Source: Nocardia sputorum (lineage in GTDB: Bacteria; Actinomycetota; Actinomycetes; Mycobacteriales; Mycobacteriaceae). Taken from it: a DNA stretch of 64,000 bases. Positions 25,825 to 33,833 of this stretch are shown here, piece after piece (position 1 is the stretch's first letter; the number at the start of each line of letters is the position of its first letter). Location: NCBI RefSeq assembly GCF_027924405.1, contig NZ_AP026978.1:1-64000 (forward strand), written 5' to 3'. The notes below the pieces were generated by a model that did no database searches, was not told where the DNA came from, and saw nothing but the letters and a program-made list of their open reading frames with translations. The position numbers were made by a program, and so were the translations under genes.

Positions 25825-27095
25825 CGGTGCTGGTGGACTACACGAACGCGGTGGTGGATTCGGCCGACGCGCCGGAAGCGGATTTCTGGCAGGCACGTCC
25901 AGTGCTGACCCATGTGCGGGACTTCGCGCGTGCTCGGATGTGTGGGCCGTGGTCGACGTTGGGTGTGGTGCTGGCGCGTGCTGTCGCGTCGGTGCCGCCG
26001 CATGTGCTGTTGCCCGCGACGGTCGGAGGTCCGACGTCGCTGAACATGTTCGTGGCCCTGGTCGGCCCCTCGGGTGCGGGCAAAGGAGCGAGTGAATCCG
26101 CGGCCCGCGATGCGGTGGTGTTCCTGGACCACTGGGACAAGCCGATCGACATTCCAGTGTTGCCGCTGGGTTCGGGTGAGGGCATCTCTCGGACGTTCCG
26201 GCCCGCAGGCACCCCGGACGACGCGGGCAACGAGGTTGAACGGGTGTTGTTCGCTGTGCCCGAGATCGACACGCTTGCCTCGCTTCTCGGTCGACAGGGT
26301 GCGACGGTGGAAGGCGAACTCCGCAAGCTCTACAGCGGGGAACAGCTCGGCTTCACGAACGCGCAGAAGGCAACCCGGTCGGTCGTGGCAGCGCATTCGT
26401 ATCGGGCCGCGCTCACAGTCGGGGTGCAACCGTTGCGGGCTGAGACGTTGTTCGCGGGTGCCGATGGTGGCACCACACAGCGGTTCGTGTGGCTGGATGT
26501 CCGCGACCCTGACGCACCCGACATCACCCCGGTCGCGCCGGAGCCCTGGACGGTTCGTAGTCCCGCGTGGCAGCCCTGCGAACTCGCCATACCGAAGCGG
26601 GCGCACGCCGCGATTCGTCGTCATCGACTGGCGCAGTTGCGTGGTGAGAACGTCGATCCGCTCAACGGTCACGCACTGCTGTGCAGGCTCAAGGTTGCGG
26701 CGGCGCTGATGATCTTGGACGGGCGCAGCGTCGTCAGCGATGAAGACTGGACACTGGCCGGAGATGTGATGGTGTTCTCCGACCAGACCCGCACCGCCAC
26801 GCAGCGGGCGTTGAACGAACGGTTTACGCACGCGAATCGGGCCAAAGGGATCGCGTCGGTGGAACGGGAGGAAGCCGAACATGACCACCGGCGCGGCAAG
26901 GCGCGTGACGCAGCGTTGACCGTCCTGCGCGGGAAGAATGGCCCCGAGTTGACCGGATCGGATATCCGCAGACGTGTGAACAACATGCACCGCCCGGTCC
27001 TCGAAGACGCGCTGAACGACCTGGTGGACGCGGGCCTCCTCATCGCCACCGACGCTCACGGTGGCATCCGCTACCGGTTGACCGAAGCCGGGTAG
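25821..27095 (+). CDS. P-loop replication protein, putative helicase (DUF3987-like)
   Basis: The 424-residue protein starts at GTG 25821. After a DUF3987-like N-terminus (WSTLGVVLARAVASVPPHVLLPATVGG) comes a Walker A, GPSGAGKGAS near residue 86, and an acidic Walker B-like LFAVPEIDTLAS. A sensor-like segment contains GADGGTTQRFVWLD. The C-terminal 70 residues look like a winged helix (NNMHRPVLEDALNDLVDAGLL). Coupling to the Prim-Pol gene makes it the probable replicative helicase or initiator of the element. Helicase activity is inferred. Confidence 0.82.
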   Translation: MTVLVDYTNAVVDSADAPEADFWQARPVLTHVRDFARARMCGPWSTLGVVLARAVASVPPHVLLPATVGGPTSLNMFVALVGPSGAGKGASESAARDAVVFLDHWDKPIDIPVLPLGSGEGISRTFRPAGTPDDAGNEVERVLFAVPEIDTLASLLGRQGATVEGELRKLYSGEQLGFTNAQKATRSVVAAHSYRAALTVGVQPLRAETLFAGADGGTTQRFVWLDVRDPDAPDITPVAPEPWTVRSPAWQPCELAIPKRAHAAIRRHRLAQLRGENVDPLNGHALLCRLKVAAALMILDGRSVVSDEDWTLAGDVMVFSDQTRTATQRALNERFTHANRAKGIASVEREEAEHDHRRGKARDAALTVLRGKNGPELTGSDIRRRVNNMHRPVLEDALNDLVDAGLLIATDAHGGIRYRLTEAG

Positions 27096-27097
27096 CC

Positions 27098-27184
27098 CGT
27101 ACACGGTGTACCGGATGTACACCCCTCGAAACTGGAATCTACCAGCGAGAACGAGGGGTGTACCGGCCGTACGCGGTGTACGCG
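27098..27184. repeat. Cluster of GTACAC/GTGTAC repeats, candidate origin or operator
   Basis: Five GTACAC or GTGTAC units lie in 87 bp. GTACACCCCTCG (27117-27128) and CGAGGGGTGTAC (27152-27163) are perfect 12-bp inverted repeats. Flanking them are two near-identical blocks, CCGTACACGGTGTACCGG (27098-27115) and CCGTACGCGGTGTACGCG (27167-27184). The cluster sits directly after the replication genes, where an element origin is often found. It could also be a hairpin terminator between convergent genes. Confidence 0.55.
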
Positions 27185-27247
27185 CGCCCGATGAACCAAC
27201 GAGCCCTGCCACCTTCCTCGAACGAAGGGGCGGGGTCTTCCGTCGGT

Positions 27248-27718
27248 CTAGAAATAGTCTTTGAGCATCTCGGTGGACCATGGAGCTTGCCGGACATCTC
27301 CACGTGGGCCGAACTCGGCAAACCACGGCTTGATGTCCAGCACGGGAGTGCCGTCTACGGCGTCCAGTTCGGCTACGTGCAGGTCCAAGCCCTCGACACG
27401 GAGCAGTCGAGTACGGGATACCCCGAGCCAGTTGAGGCGTCGCATGTTCCGATGCCCGAAGATGCCGACCTTCGGCCATGCGGGGTTGTCGCGTGCACTG
27501 CGCGCGCCGAAGTGCAAATCGGTTTGGTCGGTCAAGTGGAACCGGAACACGATTTCGAGGTGGCTGAACGCGTCCAAGCCTTGCACGGACTCTTCGGTGA
27601 ACCGGGGATCATCTATACGGATGATTGCCTGGGTACCACCCCAGTGATCGTCTGTAGGTTCGCGACGGCCACCCACCACATGGGCAATCGGCACTACTTC
27701 AAACACTTCGTCTGCCAT
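27248..27718 (-). CDS. TrmO-like (UPF0066) SAM-dependent tRNA methyltransferase family protein, divergent
   Basis: The 156-residue protein starts at ATG 27718. It has the beta-barrel TrmO/YaeB layout: GLDAFSHLEIVFRFHLTD, then the VGIFGHRNM region, then DAVDGTPVLDIKPW. TrmO methylates N6 of t6A37 in threonine tRNAs. The family's central motif RSPxRPNPIG is changed here to RNMRRLNWLG, so the active site or tRNA contacts differ. It lies within an element inserted in a tRNA-Thr gene. Function could be tRNA modification, or a different SAM-dependent reaction used by the element. Confidence 0.85.
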   Translation of the reverse strand: MADEVFEVVPIAHVVGGRREPTDDHWGGTQAIIRIDDPRFTEESVQGLDAFSHLEIVFRFHLTDQTDLHFGARSARDNPAWPKVGIFGHRNMRRLNWLGVSRTRLLRVEGLDLHVAELDAVDGTPVLDIKPWFAEFGPRGDVRQAPWSTEMLKDYF

Positions 27719-27729
27719 TCGACCTGGTA

Positions 27730-29001
27730 CTACTTCCCGTTGGCGGCTAGGTAGTCTGCGGCCCGTTCATCGATCTCGCTCGCAGCTGCGATGTGCCGAT
27801 AAGGTGCCACGGTTGCGCGTATGTCACGAGCAACTTTCCTGGTGCGCCCTGACTGGACACCGTCCATGGTGTCGAGTGCCGATGTCCAGGTAGCGCACGC
27901 CTGTTCGAGTTCACCGCTGTGGGCCTGCACGGTGCCGAGGTAGCCGAGCGTTACCGCGTGAGTCCGGGTGAATGCCGTGGCCTGGCGTTTGCGGACACTG
28001 AGCTGGAATTGGTCGGCTGCCCCTGCGAGGTCGCCCGCGTCCCGCAACGCGCAAGCGGTTTCGTGGGCAAGGCTTGCTTCGGAGAAGAAGAACACCCGAG
28101 TGGGTTCGTGATCCGCGGCGGAAGCGGCCGCAAGGTCCTGTTCGGCCTGGAGAAGGGCTTTCGCTGACTCGGCGGTCCGACCGGCCGCGCTCAATGCCTT
28201 GGCGTGGACAACCTTCAGTAGCGCCCGCTCCCGTGGGCAAGCGGTTCGGTAGCGGTTGCCGTTGACCGAGGCTTCGGCGAGTTGTAGCCCTTGTTCGAGG
28301 TGCCCGAGGTCGACGGCTTGGTGTGCCATGGCGCGCAGTACGTGACCGGCCAATGGGTCGTCATCTGCTTCGGCGGCAAGCTGGGTCGATGTGGCGAAGT
28401 AGCGCTGCGCGGCGGCGTGTTCGTCGTTGTCGAACGCCATCCAGCCGACCAGGTATGCCATTTCGGCTGCCGCTGCGAACATGTCACGCCGGACAATCTC
28501 GCTGGCAAAAGAGCTCTTCAGGTAGCTGGTTACCTCGTTGGTCAGGTATTGAACGACGGCGGTCCGTCCATGTCCGCCGCCAAGTCGCTGATCAATCTGC
28601 GAGAACACGAGCATTACGTCTCGCACGGCGGCTACGTCGGCTTTCCCCACGTGTCGAACGCCGGTTTCGCTGTGTGGCACGCCAGACGCCGCCGGGTCGA
28701 GCCAGCTCGGGAGCAGGACGGACGCGGTGAGTGCTGTGGAGTATCCAACACGTAGGAAAGAGCGGCGTTCCACGTCAGCCTTTCCGAGGTTGAGCAAGGT
28801 CACTACCGGGTCTTGGATGCGACCAAAACGCTTTTCATACCACGCTATGACATCTGGCGTCGGCGTGCGCTGTCCGGTCTCGTAGTAGGCAAGTATCGAC
28901 TTGCTGTAGTGGATCTGGGTAGCCAGTGCAGCCAGGGACACTCCAGCGGCTTCGCGGGCCGCTCGAAGCTGCGCACCGACGATCGCGGCGTGACTGTCCA
29001 T
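27730..29001 (-). CDS. XRE-family regulator with TPR-like C-terminal domain
   Basis: The 423-residue protein starts at ATG 29001. A TAGATT -10 box lies 7 nt upstream, so it is probably leaderless. The N-terminal XRE helix-turn-helix (LRAAREAAGVSLAALATQIHYSKSI region) is followed by a helical array of tetratricopeptide-like repeats that fills the rest. Such regulators, common in actinomycetes, often bind small ligands or peptides. It is divergent from a three-gene unit of small proteins and is separated from the TrmO-like gene by 11 bp on the same strand. Confidence 0.88.
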   Translation of the reverse strand: MDSHAAIVGAQLRAAREAAGVSLAALATQIHYSKSILAYYETGQRTPTPDVIAWYEKRFGRIQDPVVTLLNLGKADVERRSFLRVGYSTALTASVLLPSWLDPAASGVPHSETGVRHVGKADVAAVRDVMLVFSQIDQRLGGGHGRTAVVQYLTNEVTSYLKSSFASEIVRRDMFAAAAEMAYLVGWMAFDNDEHAAAQRYFATSTQLAAEADDDPLAGHVLRAMAHQAVDLGHLEQGLQLAEASVNGNRYRTACPRERALLKVVHAKALSAAGRTAESAKALLQAEQDLAAASAADHEPTRVFFFSEASLAHETACALRDAGDLAGAADQFQLSVRKRQATAFTRTHAVTLGYLGTVQAHSGELEQACATWTSALDTMDGVQSGRTRKVARDIRATVAPYRHIAAASEIDERAADYLAANGK

Positions 29002-29012
29002 ACCGCCGAATC

Positions 29013-29042
29013 TAGCTGGTTCCGGACGCGTATTAGCTGGTT
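29013..29042. repeat. Direct repeat TAGCTGGTT, 21 bp apart, over the XRE-TPR promoter
   Basis: TAGCTGGTT occurs at 29013-29021 and again at 29034-29042, two helical turns apart. On the minus strand these read AACCAGCTA, and the proximal copy overlaps the TAGATT -10 box. This is a good candidate for an autoregulatory operator that could also control the divergent small-gene unit. Confidence 0.55.
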
Positions 29043-29224
29043 GTGGATGCGTTGTGGACACCAATCCGTATTTGTCGGCTCATCTTCCATGGTCATCTGA
29101 ATGTGCGCCCGGCAGGGAGCGCGGAACCGCAGACACCGCAAGACATCCCGCCCTCGGGTACCGATCAGGGGGTTGTCGAGGACTGGGCGCACCCTAAGCC
29201 TTTCCGATACGAGTAGAGGTCTTC

Positions 29225-29704
29225 ATGGGCCACATAGCGTTTGGGGACACCCCGGTGTCCCGATGTCACTTCTACCGGCGTGTGTGCGATCTGCCTGCGG
29301 TGATCGACCCGCCCGAGCTGGGACGCATCATCATGCGCTCGTCGCACGTGGGGGCACTGACCATGCCTGCGCCCTTGGGTCGCGCTGTCAGAGACGTGAT
29401 GCGGCGGCGTAGAGACGCGTTAGGGCCGATCGTGGCGCATCCTCGCTCGAACAGGTGGACGTATCTGATCAGACCCGATCTACCTGAGGACACGAAGCTA
29501 TTCGCGGAGCTGTTCCGCATCAACGTGTCGATTGTCCGGGAGGGCGGAACGGTCGCGTTGCCCTCGCCAACGGCGGAGTCCGGCGCGGTGCGGCATTGGA
29601 TCGAGACACCCCGAGATAGGTTCCGTCCGTCTGGAATGGTTGTGGTCGAGTGCATCCGTGCCTGTGGCGGTCCAGATAGGCGTTGGGCGGTCGCTCATGT
29701 CTGA
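29225..29704 (+). CDS. Hypothetical protein, first of three small genes next to the XRE-TPR regulator
   Basis: The 159-residue protein starts at ATG 29225, 8 bases after AGAGG. No family is recognised with confidence. It is a soluble mixed alpha/beta protein with conserved-looking stretches MPAPLGRAVRDVM and VALPSPTAESG, ending in a strand MVVVECIRACG. It is divergent from the XRE-TPR regulator, across a region with direct repeats, and overlaps the next gene. A regulated accessory function is likely; its nature is unknown. Confidence 0.7.
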   Translation: MGHIAFGDTPVSRCHFYRRVCDLPAVIDPPELGRIIMRSSHVGALTMPAPLGRAVRDVMRRRRDALGPIVAHPRSNRWTYLIRPDLPEDTKLFAELFRINVSIVREGGTVALPSPTAESGAVRHWIETPRDRFRPSGMVVVECIRACGGPDRRWAVAHV

Positions 29705-29924
29705 CCGCACGCTTCCGCTCTCGCAGTGCCGATGGTGGAAGACAGCAGACGGCGCACCCAACGGGCAGCGTGGTTTCGTGACGCATGTCAGATGCCCGGA
29801 CAGCCGACATTGCCTGCGCCTGGTCCCGCTAGTCGACGGGACGGTCGGGGAGCACGACCGCAACATCCCCGGTGAGTGCCCTTGGATCGGGTTCCGTGTC
29901 GTTGATGACCGGGGGGAAGCGTGA
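29697..29924 (+). CDS. Small hypothetical protein with cysteines
   Basis: The 75-residue protein starts at ATG 29697, overlapping the previous gene by 8 bases. It contains four Cys (QCRWW, VRCPDSRHC, GECPW) and a His (SRHC), so a small metal-binding domain is possible. No family is recognised. The stop overlaps the start region of the next gene. Confidence 0.6.
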   Translation: MSDRTLPLSQCRWWKTADGAPNGQRGFVTHVRCPDSRHCLRLVPLVDGTVGEHDRNIPGECPWIGFRVVDDRGEA

Positions 29925-30133
29925 TGACTTCTCCGCTGCCGAACGATCCGGATGTGCATCTGTCGGTGTTCCTGCACGGCGCACGGTTCGACTTCGCTGC
30001 CTGCCTCACTGCCGCTCTAATGTTCATTCAGGAGCATCGGGAACGGCACTACGTCGACGCCGTGAACGTGCTCCCTGATAGCGCTGAGGGCTGGCCCAGG
30101 CTGCCGTGTGAACGGCTGTATGTCGAGCGATGA
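29924..30133 (+). CDS. Small hypothetical protein
   Basis: The 69-residue protein starts at ATG 29924, with a GTG one codon earlier as an alternative, after the purine-rich GGGGGGAAG. It has a central helix (FDFAACLTAALMFIQEH) and no recognised motif. Overlapping ends indicate co-transcription with the two genes before it. Confidence 0.55.
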   Translation: MTSPLPNDPDVHLSVFLHGARFDFAACLTAALMFIQEHRERHYVDAVNVLPDSAEGWPRLPCERLYVER

Positions 30134-30204
30134 TGGTTCCTTGCCCGGTGACCGTGCACGCGCGACACTGACCTGTTCGGACCATGACGAGAAGCGAGGT
30201 AGAC

Positions 30205-30732
30205 GTGGGGAATGACGAGCAGTTGACCATGGATCTCGGCGTACCCGTCGAGCAGACCGCATGGGGTAAATGGGTCGACCCTGAACGGCGTAAGGCGCAA
30301 GCCCAGAAGTTCATGGACCACGCCGGATTGCAACGTATTCCGCCGGAGCCATGGCCGGAAGGTTCGGAGGAAGTGAAGCGGTTAGACCCAATTGTCGCCG
30401 ACCTGTTCCCGACCAGGGCTGCCGCTGCGGCGGCACCCGATGACGGCGACATGGTTGACGCGTTCGTTTGTTTCATCGGCGCGTGCTTCGAAAGATTCGC
30501 AGGGGCCACGTTTATCGATGAAGAATGGTTCGGCCGCGAATATTCGTTTTACGACGAAGTGAATCCCGCATTAGAGATGGACACGGGCGACGAAGAAGAC
30601 GTCGAGACCGTCTGGGGATTAATCGGCCGTATGATCGAATATTGCCCCGAGGAGCATGAGGGGATGTTTTCAAAAATGGCTGCGGCCATTCGAGAGTACG
30701 CATCGCTCCATGAGGGCTATCGCAGCCGCTGA
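30205..30732 (+). CDS. Acidic hypothetical protein, candidate immunity protein or antitoxin
   Basis: The 175-residue protein is placed at GTG 30205, 6 bases after GAGG; ATG 30184 is an alternative. It is strongly acidic, especially in the second half (NPALEMDTGDEEDVETVW). That half looks like a compact helical domain with FVCFIGACFERFAGATF and EYCPEEHEGMFSKMAAAIREYASLHEGY. Its 3' end overlaps the start of the nuclease-like gene by 23 bases. The acidic character, small size and overlap fit an immunity protein or antitoxin made before its partner. This is inference; no family was recognised. Confidence 0.6.
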   Translation: MGNDEQLTMDLGVPVEQTAWGKWVDPERRKAQAQKFMDHAGLQRIPPEPWPEGSEEVKRLDPIVADLFPTRAAAAAAPDDGDMVDAFVCFIGACFERFAGATFIDEEWFGREYSFYDEVNPALEMDTGDEEDVETVWGLIGRMIEYCPEEHEGMFSKMAAAIREYASLHEGYRSR

Positions 30733-31930
30733 GCTGCCCATATTGGTTCCTAACGGCTACGGTCAAGAAGTTCTCGATATCTCTTCACGCTTCTCGGGGG
30801 ATCGGTTGGACGAATACGGAAGAGACCGAGAGAACTATAAGCCTCACGAGCGTGGAAGGATATTCGAGAACGGTATCGAAGCGTACTTCAAGGACCGTGA
30901 GCGTGGGTATCTCCCCAGTTCCCGCATATACAAGACCCCGGAAGGTCGGATTAAGTTCGACCACGTCAGGGAGGAGCAGGGTAAAACTTTCTCCATCGAG
31001 GATAAATCCGGCAGAATCGAGGGACCCAAGGACGAAAAGCAGCTCAAGGCGTTGCGGGTCCTTCTTGAAACAGGTGTCGTGCAGGAACATACGCTACGGT
31101 CAGTAGAAGGTGAGGCGGTATCGAAAGACTGTCGGGAACTCATCAACGGTTTGAAGCAAGACTTCCGCGACAGATTCACCCACCTAGAAATCTCGCGAGC
31201 TGAAGCCCGGACAATTTGGGCATTGGGCGTGGATTTGGAGCGAAGTAAACAACTCGAACTGCCGGAGCAAGGTAAACAGCTTGAGTTACCGGGCGTAGCA
31301 GAGAAGGCGCGAGAGGAGAAAGCGCAGGCGCTACAAAAGCGGCGGGATAAAATCGCTTTGCTGGCGAAGGCGCGGGGGCAAGCCGAGAAGTTCCGGAATA
31401 TGTTGCGATTCCGCGACGGTGCTACCCGTGGCCGAGCGGAAGCCCCCGAGAGGGTCGAGCGTGATCGACAAGCACAAGCACAAGAACAAGCCAAGCTAGC
31501 CAGGCAGGCACGCGAAACGCCGGATGCCCGGGTGACACGTGAGGCTGCCGAACGGGTAGCGCTGGAATTCCCGGTGCCCGAACAGTTTCAGCTACGGGAA
31601 GCCGCCGATACTACGGAACAGGCGGCCCGAGAGGCAGCCGACGCCGCCAGCTTGGAGCGTGCAGCAGCCGACGCCCGCACGGCGGAGGAGAAAGCGCGCG
31701 AACAAGCCCGCATTGCCCGCGAGGCAGCCGACAACAAAGAACGCGCGGAAGAACTTGCACGACTCCAAGCGCGGGGAGTGCCCCCGGAAGTGGTGAAGAT
31801 TCTCGGGCTCGGGCAGGCTCAACCACCTTCAGCGGCGGTGCGGGAGCCGCCTGGTCATGCGCCGGGAGTTGTGCGTGGCGGCACCGGACAAGGGCAAGAA
31901 CGCTCACGCGGAATATCGCGCGACCGATAA
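30710..31930 (+). CDS. Putative PD-(D/E)XK nuclease (restriction-endonuclease-fold toxin) with coiled-coil tail
   Basis: With the start at ATG 30710 the product is 406 residues. Residues 47-121 show an endonuclease-like pattern: Glu53/Glu57 in FENGIEAYF, Asp84 in IKFDHV and Glu97-x-Lys99 in FSIEDKSG. The spacing fits the PD-(D/E)XK core and is followed by the helix DEKQLKALRVLLETG. A duplicated KQLELP (180-185, 189-194) leads into about 200 residues of Ala/Glu/Arg-rich coiled coil. The gene overlaps an acidic partner. No secretion signal is visible. It may be an intracellular defence toxin or an element-specific nuclease. GC content is below that of flanking genes. The 294 bases after it (31931-32224) hold nothing recognisable. 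Confidence 0.6.
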   Translation: MRAIAAAELPILVPNGYGQEVLDISSRFSGDRLDEYGRDRENYKPHERGRIFENGIEAYFKDRERGYLPSSRIYKTPEGRIKFDHVREEQGKTFSIEDKSGRIEGPKDEKQLKALRVLLETGVVQEHTLRSVEGEAVSKDCRELINGLKQDFRDRFTHLEISRAEARTIWALGVDLERSKQLELPEQGKQLELPGVAEKAREEKAQALQKRRDKIALLAKARGQAEKFRNMLRFRDGATRGRAEAPERVERDRQAQAQEQAKLARQARETPDARVTREAAERVALEFPVPEQFQLREAADTTEQAAREAADAASLERAAADARTAEEKAREQARIAREAADNKERAEELARLQARGVPPEVVKILGLGQAQPPSAAVREPPGHAPGVVRGGTGQGQERSRGISRDR

Positions 31931-32224
31931 CGACTCCGGCCGCTGCTCGCAGCCCCGGTGTTCCCTGCTCCGTTAGTCGGAGTGTCCTCCGGTATGGCTG
32001 CCACCTATTTCGCCGCTATGGAGCCCATTTGGAGGCATGTTCCTGGTGGGCTATGGACCCTCCCCCGGCAATGGTGGCCCACTCTCAGGCATTCAGGCCA
32101 ATATTCATGTAGACAGGGGAGGGGTACTCGTTCCGACTGTTCCAAAATTCTCAACAGTGGTTCGGCGACTGGGAATCGCGTCAGTGTGGTAAAGGCCCGG
32201 CGAACTCGGGCGACGCGACCAGTG

Positions 32225-32985
32225 TCACGACAGACCGGCAGCGGCGAGTTCGTCGACGACAACGGTGACTTCTTGAAGAATCTCACGCAGCACTGGAACC
32301 AGATCTTTGTACTGGCTGGTTTTAGGAATATCAATGACAGGGCTCGCTTCGAGACGGTCTTTGAATTGAAGGTGAAAACTGTTCGAAGAGGTTGGTGCGA
32401 GCCTGAATTTGTTGATGACGTCACCAACTTGCAAGTCGAGGCTCGGAATGCTTTCCTCATGTGCGATCATGAATTCAGGGCTTGGCACTATAAGTAATTT
32501 GCGGAGAATGTGTTGGTCACAAGCAGTTGCCGATGCTTGTCTTCGTTGACTAGGTCACACAGGATGCCCAGGGGATGCAAATCGGGATCGGATGCATGAT
32601 ACGGCTGGTGCTTCTCCGCCACAGCGGTGACAGTCGGATTAAAGATGGTTCTGATCGAGACCACATTGCCATTCCTGTCAAACTGCGATTTTCGCGTCGG
32701 AAAGTTACGGCCGTGCGGATGCACGGCGTGGTCGAGGGTCGCTCGCAGGTTCGTCAGGGCATCGCCCGTGATCAACGACCATGCATCGGGGACCTCAGTG
32801 GGCACCGTCTTGGCGACAGCTTCACAGTCGATCTCTCCGGACTGCTTTGTGCTGTGTTTCCATTTGACTTCGATCTCGACCGGGTGGTCATGTGCGAATA
32901 TGGAAACCTTCTGTTCCAGATCGTTGATATGGTGTGCCGCGCGGTCTAGCTTGTGCCGCGCGCTCGCGATGCCGGTTATTCCCAT
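32225..32985 (-). pseudogene. Frameshifted hypothetical protein with an NLRxALDH-type motif
   Basis: Two adjacent minus-strand frames together match one protein of about 250 residues. The first (ATG 32985 to stop 32488) contains ARHKLDRAAHHINDLEQ, DALTNLRATLDHAVHP and the motif NEDKHRQLLV. The second (GTG just upstream of 32488, to 32225) continues with SPEFMIAHEES and a C-terminal helix. The family usually runs on without a break after DKHR, so a one-base shift near 32490-32510 has probably split it. TACGCT lies 6 nt before the ATG. The family role is unknown; sequencing error is an alternative. Confidence 0.6.
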
Positions 32986-33177
32986 GCCCCAAGCGTATGG
33001 CTGGCTGGTAGTGCACCCGAATATGACGTCGGCGCGTTCCGGCGGTCTGAGTCTCGGTAGCATTGCGCTCGGCTATTCACCGAGGGGTTTCAGGCTTGAA
33101 CTGACGGCATGCGGTCGCTTCGTCTCGGCAGGATGGTTCGTTTCGAGTCCCCGAGGCAGTCGGCATCTCGTCAATCG

Positions 33178-33633
33178 TCAGTTCATTCCCTTCCGAAGCG
33201 CCCACAGCTGTCGACCCTGCTCTGGTGTGATGATCGATCGCTCGCGGGCAGTCTTGATCAACTCCCGGAGCGCTTCGTCAGCTCGGTTGCTAACCGCAGC
33301 TTCGATTGACTGTCTGCCCTCTTCCATCGCGGCTTTAATTCCGTCCGATGCCCGGACGTACCCAGAGTGTCCGTACGAAAGGTGGTGGCCGGGTACTGGG
33401 ACGACATTTCCGATCAGCGACTCATCAGAGCTGTCCGTAATCCGAACATGTACGTTGACCGGTCCGAATCTGTCCACTTCACCATGGGATTGCCGCCCAG
33501 CTTGGCCGCCCCTGTTCGCAATTCCACCAACCAAGGTTACGGGGTCACCTACTGCCAGTGGACGCCCCTGCCGGTCGCTCGCAACCGTCACTTTGCCCTC
33601 TTTCGATCGAAACAGATTCTGCTGCTTGAGCAT
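33178..33633 (-). CDS. Hypothetical protein of the element
   Basis: The 151-residue protein starts at ATG 33633. The first 90 residues look like small beta-rich domains (KVTVASDRQGRPLAVGDPVTLVGGI region). The C-terminal 60 are helical (EEGRQSIEAAVSNRADEALRELIKTA). No family is recognised. It lies just downstream of the restriction-modification genes on the same strand, 200 bp away. Confidence 0.6.
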   Translation of the reverse strand: MLKQQNLFRSKEGKVTVASDRQGRPLAVGDPVTLVGGIANRGGQAGRQSHGEVDRFGPVNVHVRITDSSDESLIGNVVPVPGHHLSYGHSGYVRASDGIKAAMEEGRQSIEAAVSNRADEALRELIKTARERSIITPEQGRQLWALRKGMN

Positions 33634-33833
33634 ACGCGGTCTCTCAAATGGAGACGAGGGTGGAGAGCGAAGACCGGCAGGGGGTCGCCGGCCGTTCGCT
33701 CTACGTGGATGTGCCGATCTTGTCGTTGCCGGGGGAGGGTGGGGCAGACGGCCCACCTACTGGTATTTCCTCACTCCGTTTCTGCGACCGGTGCCGGGCT
33801 GAAAGATTTTGTACGGGTTTCAGATCGACGGAT

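Noticed and set aside
32005..32460. Minus-strand 151-codon frame in the island
   Set aside because: It overlaps, in a different frame, the better-supported second half of the split gene (32225-32488) and shows no motif.
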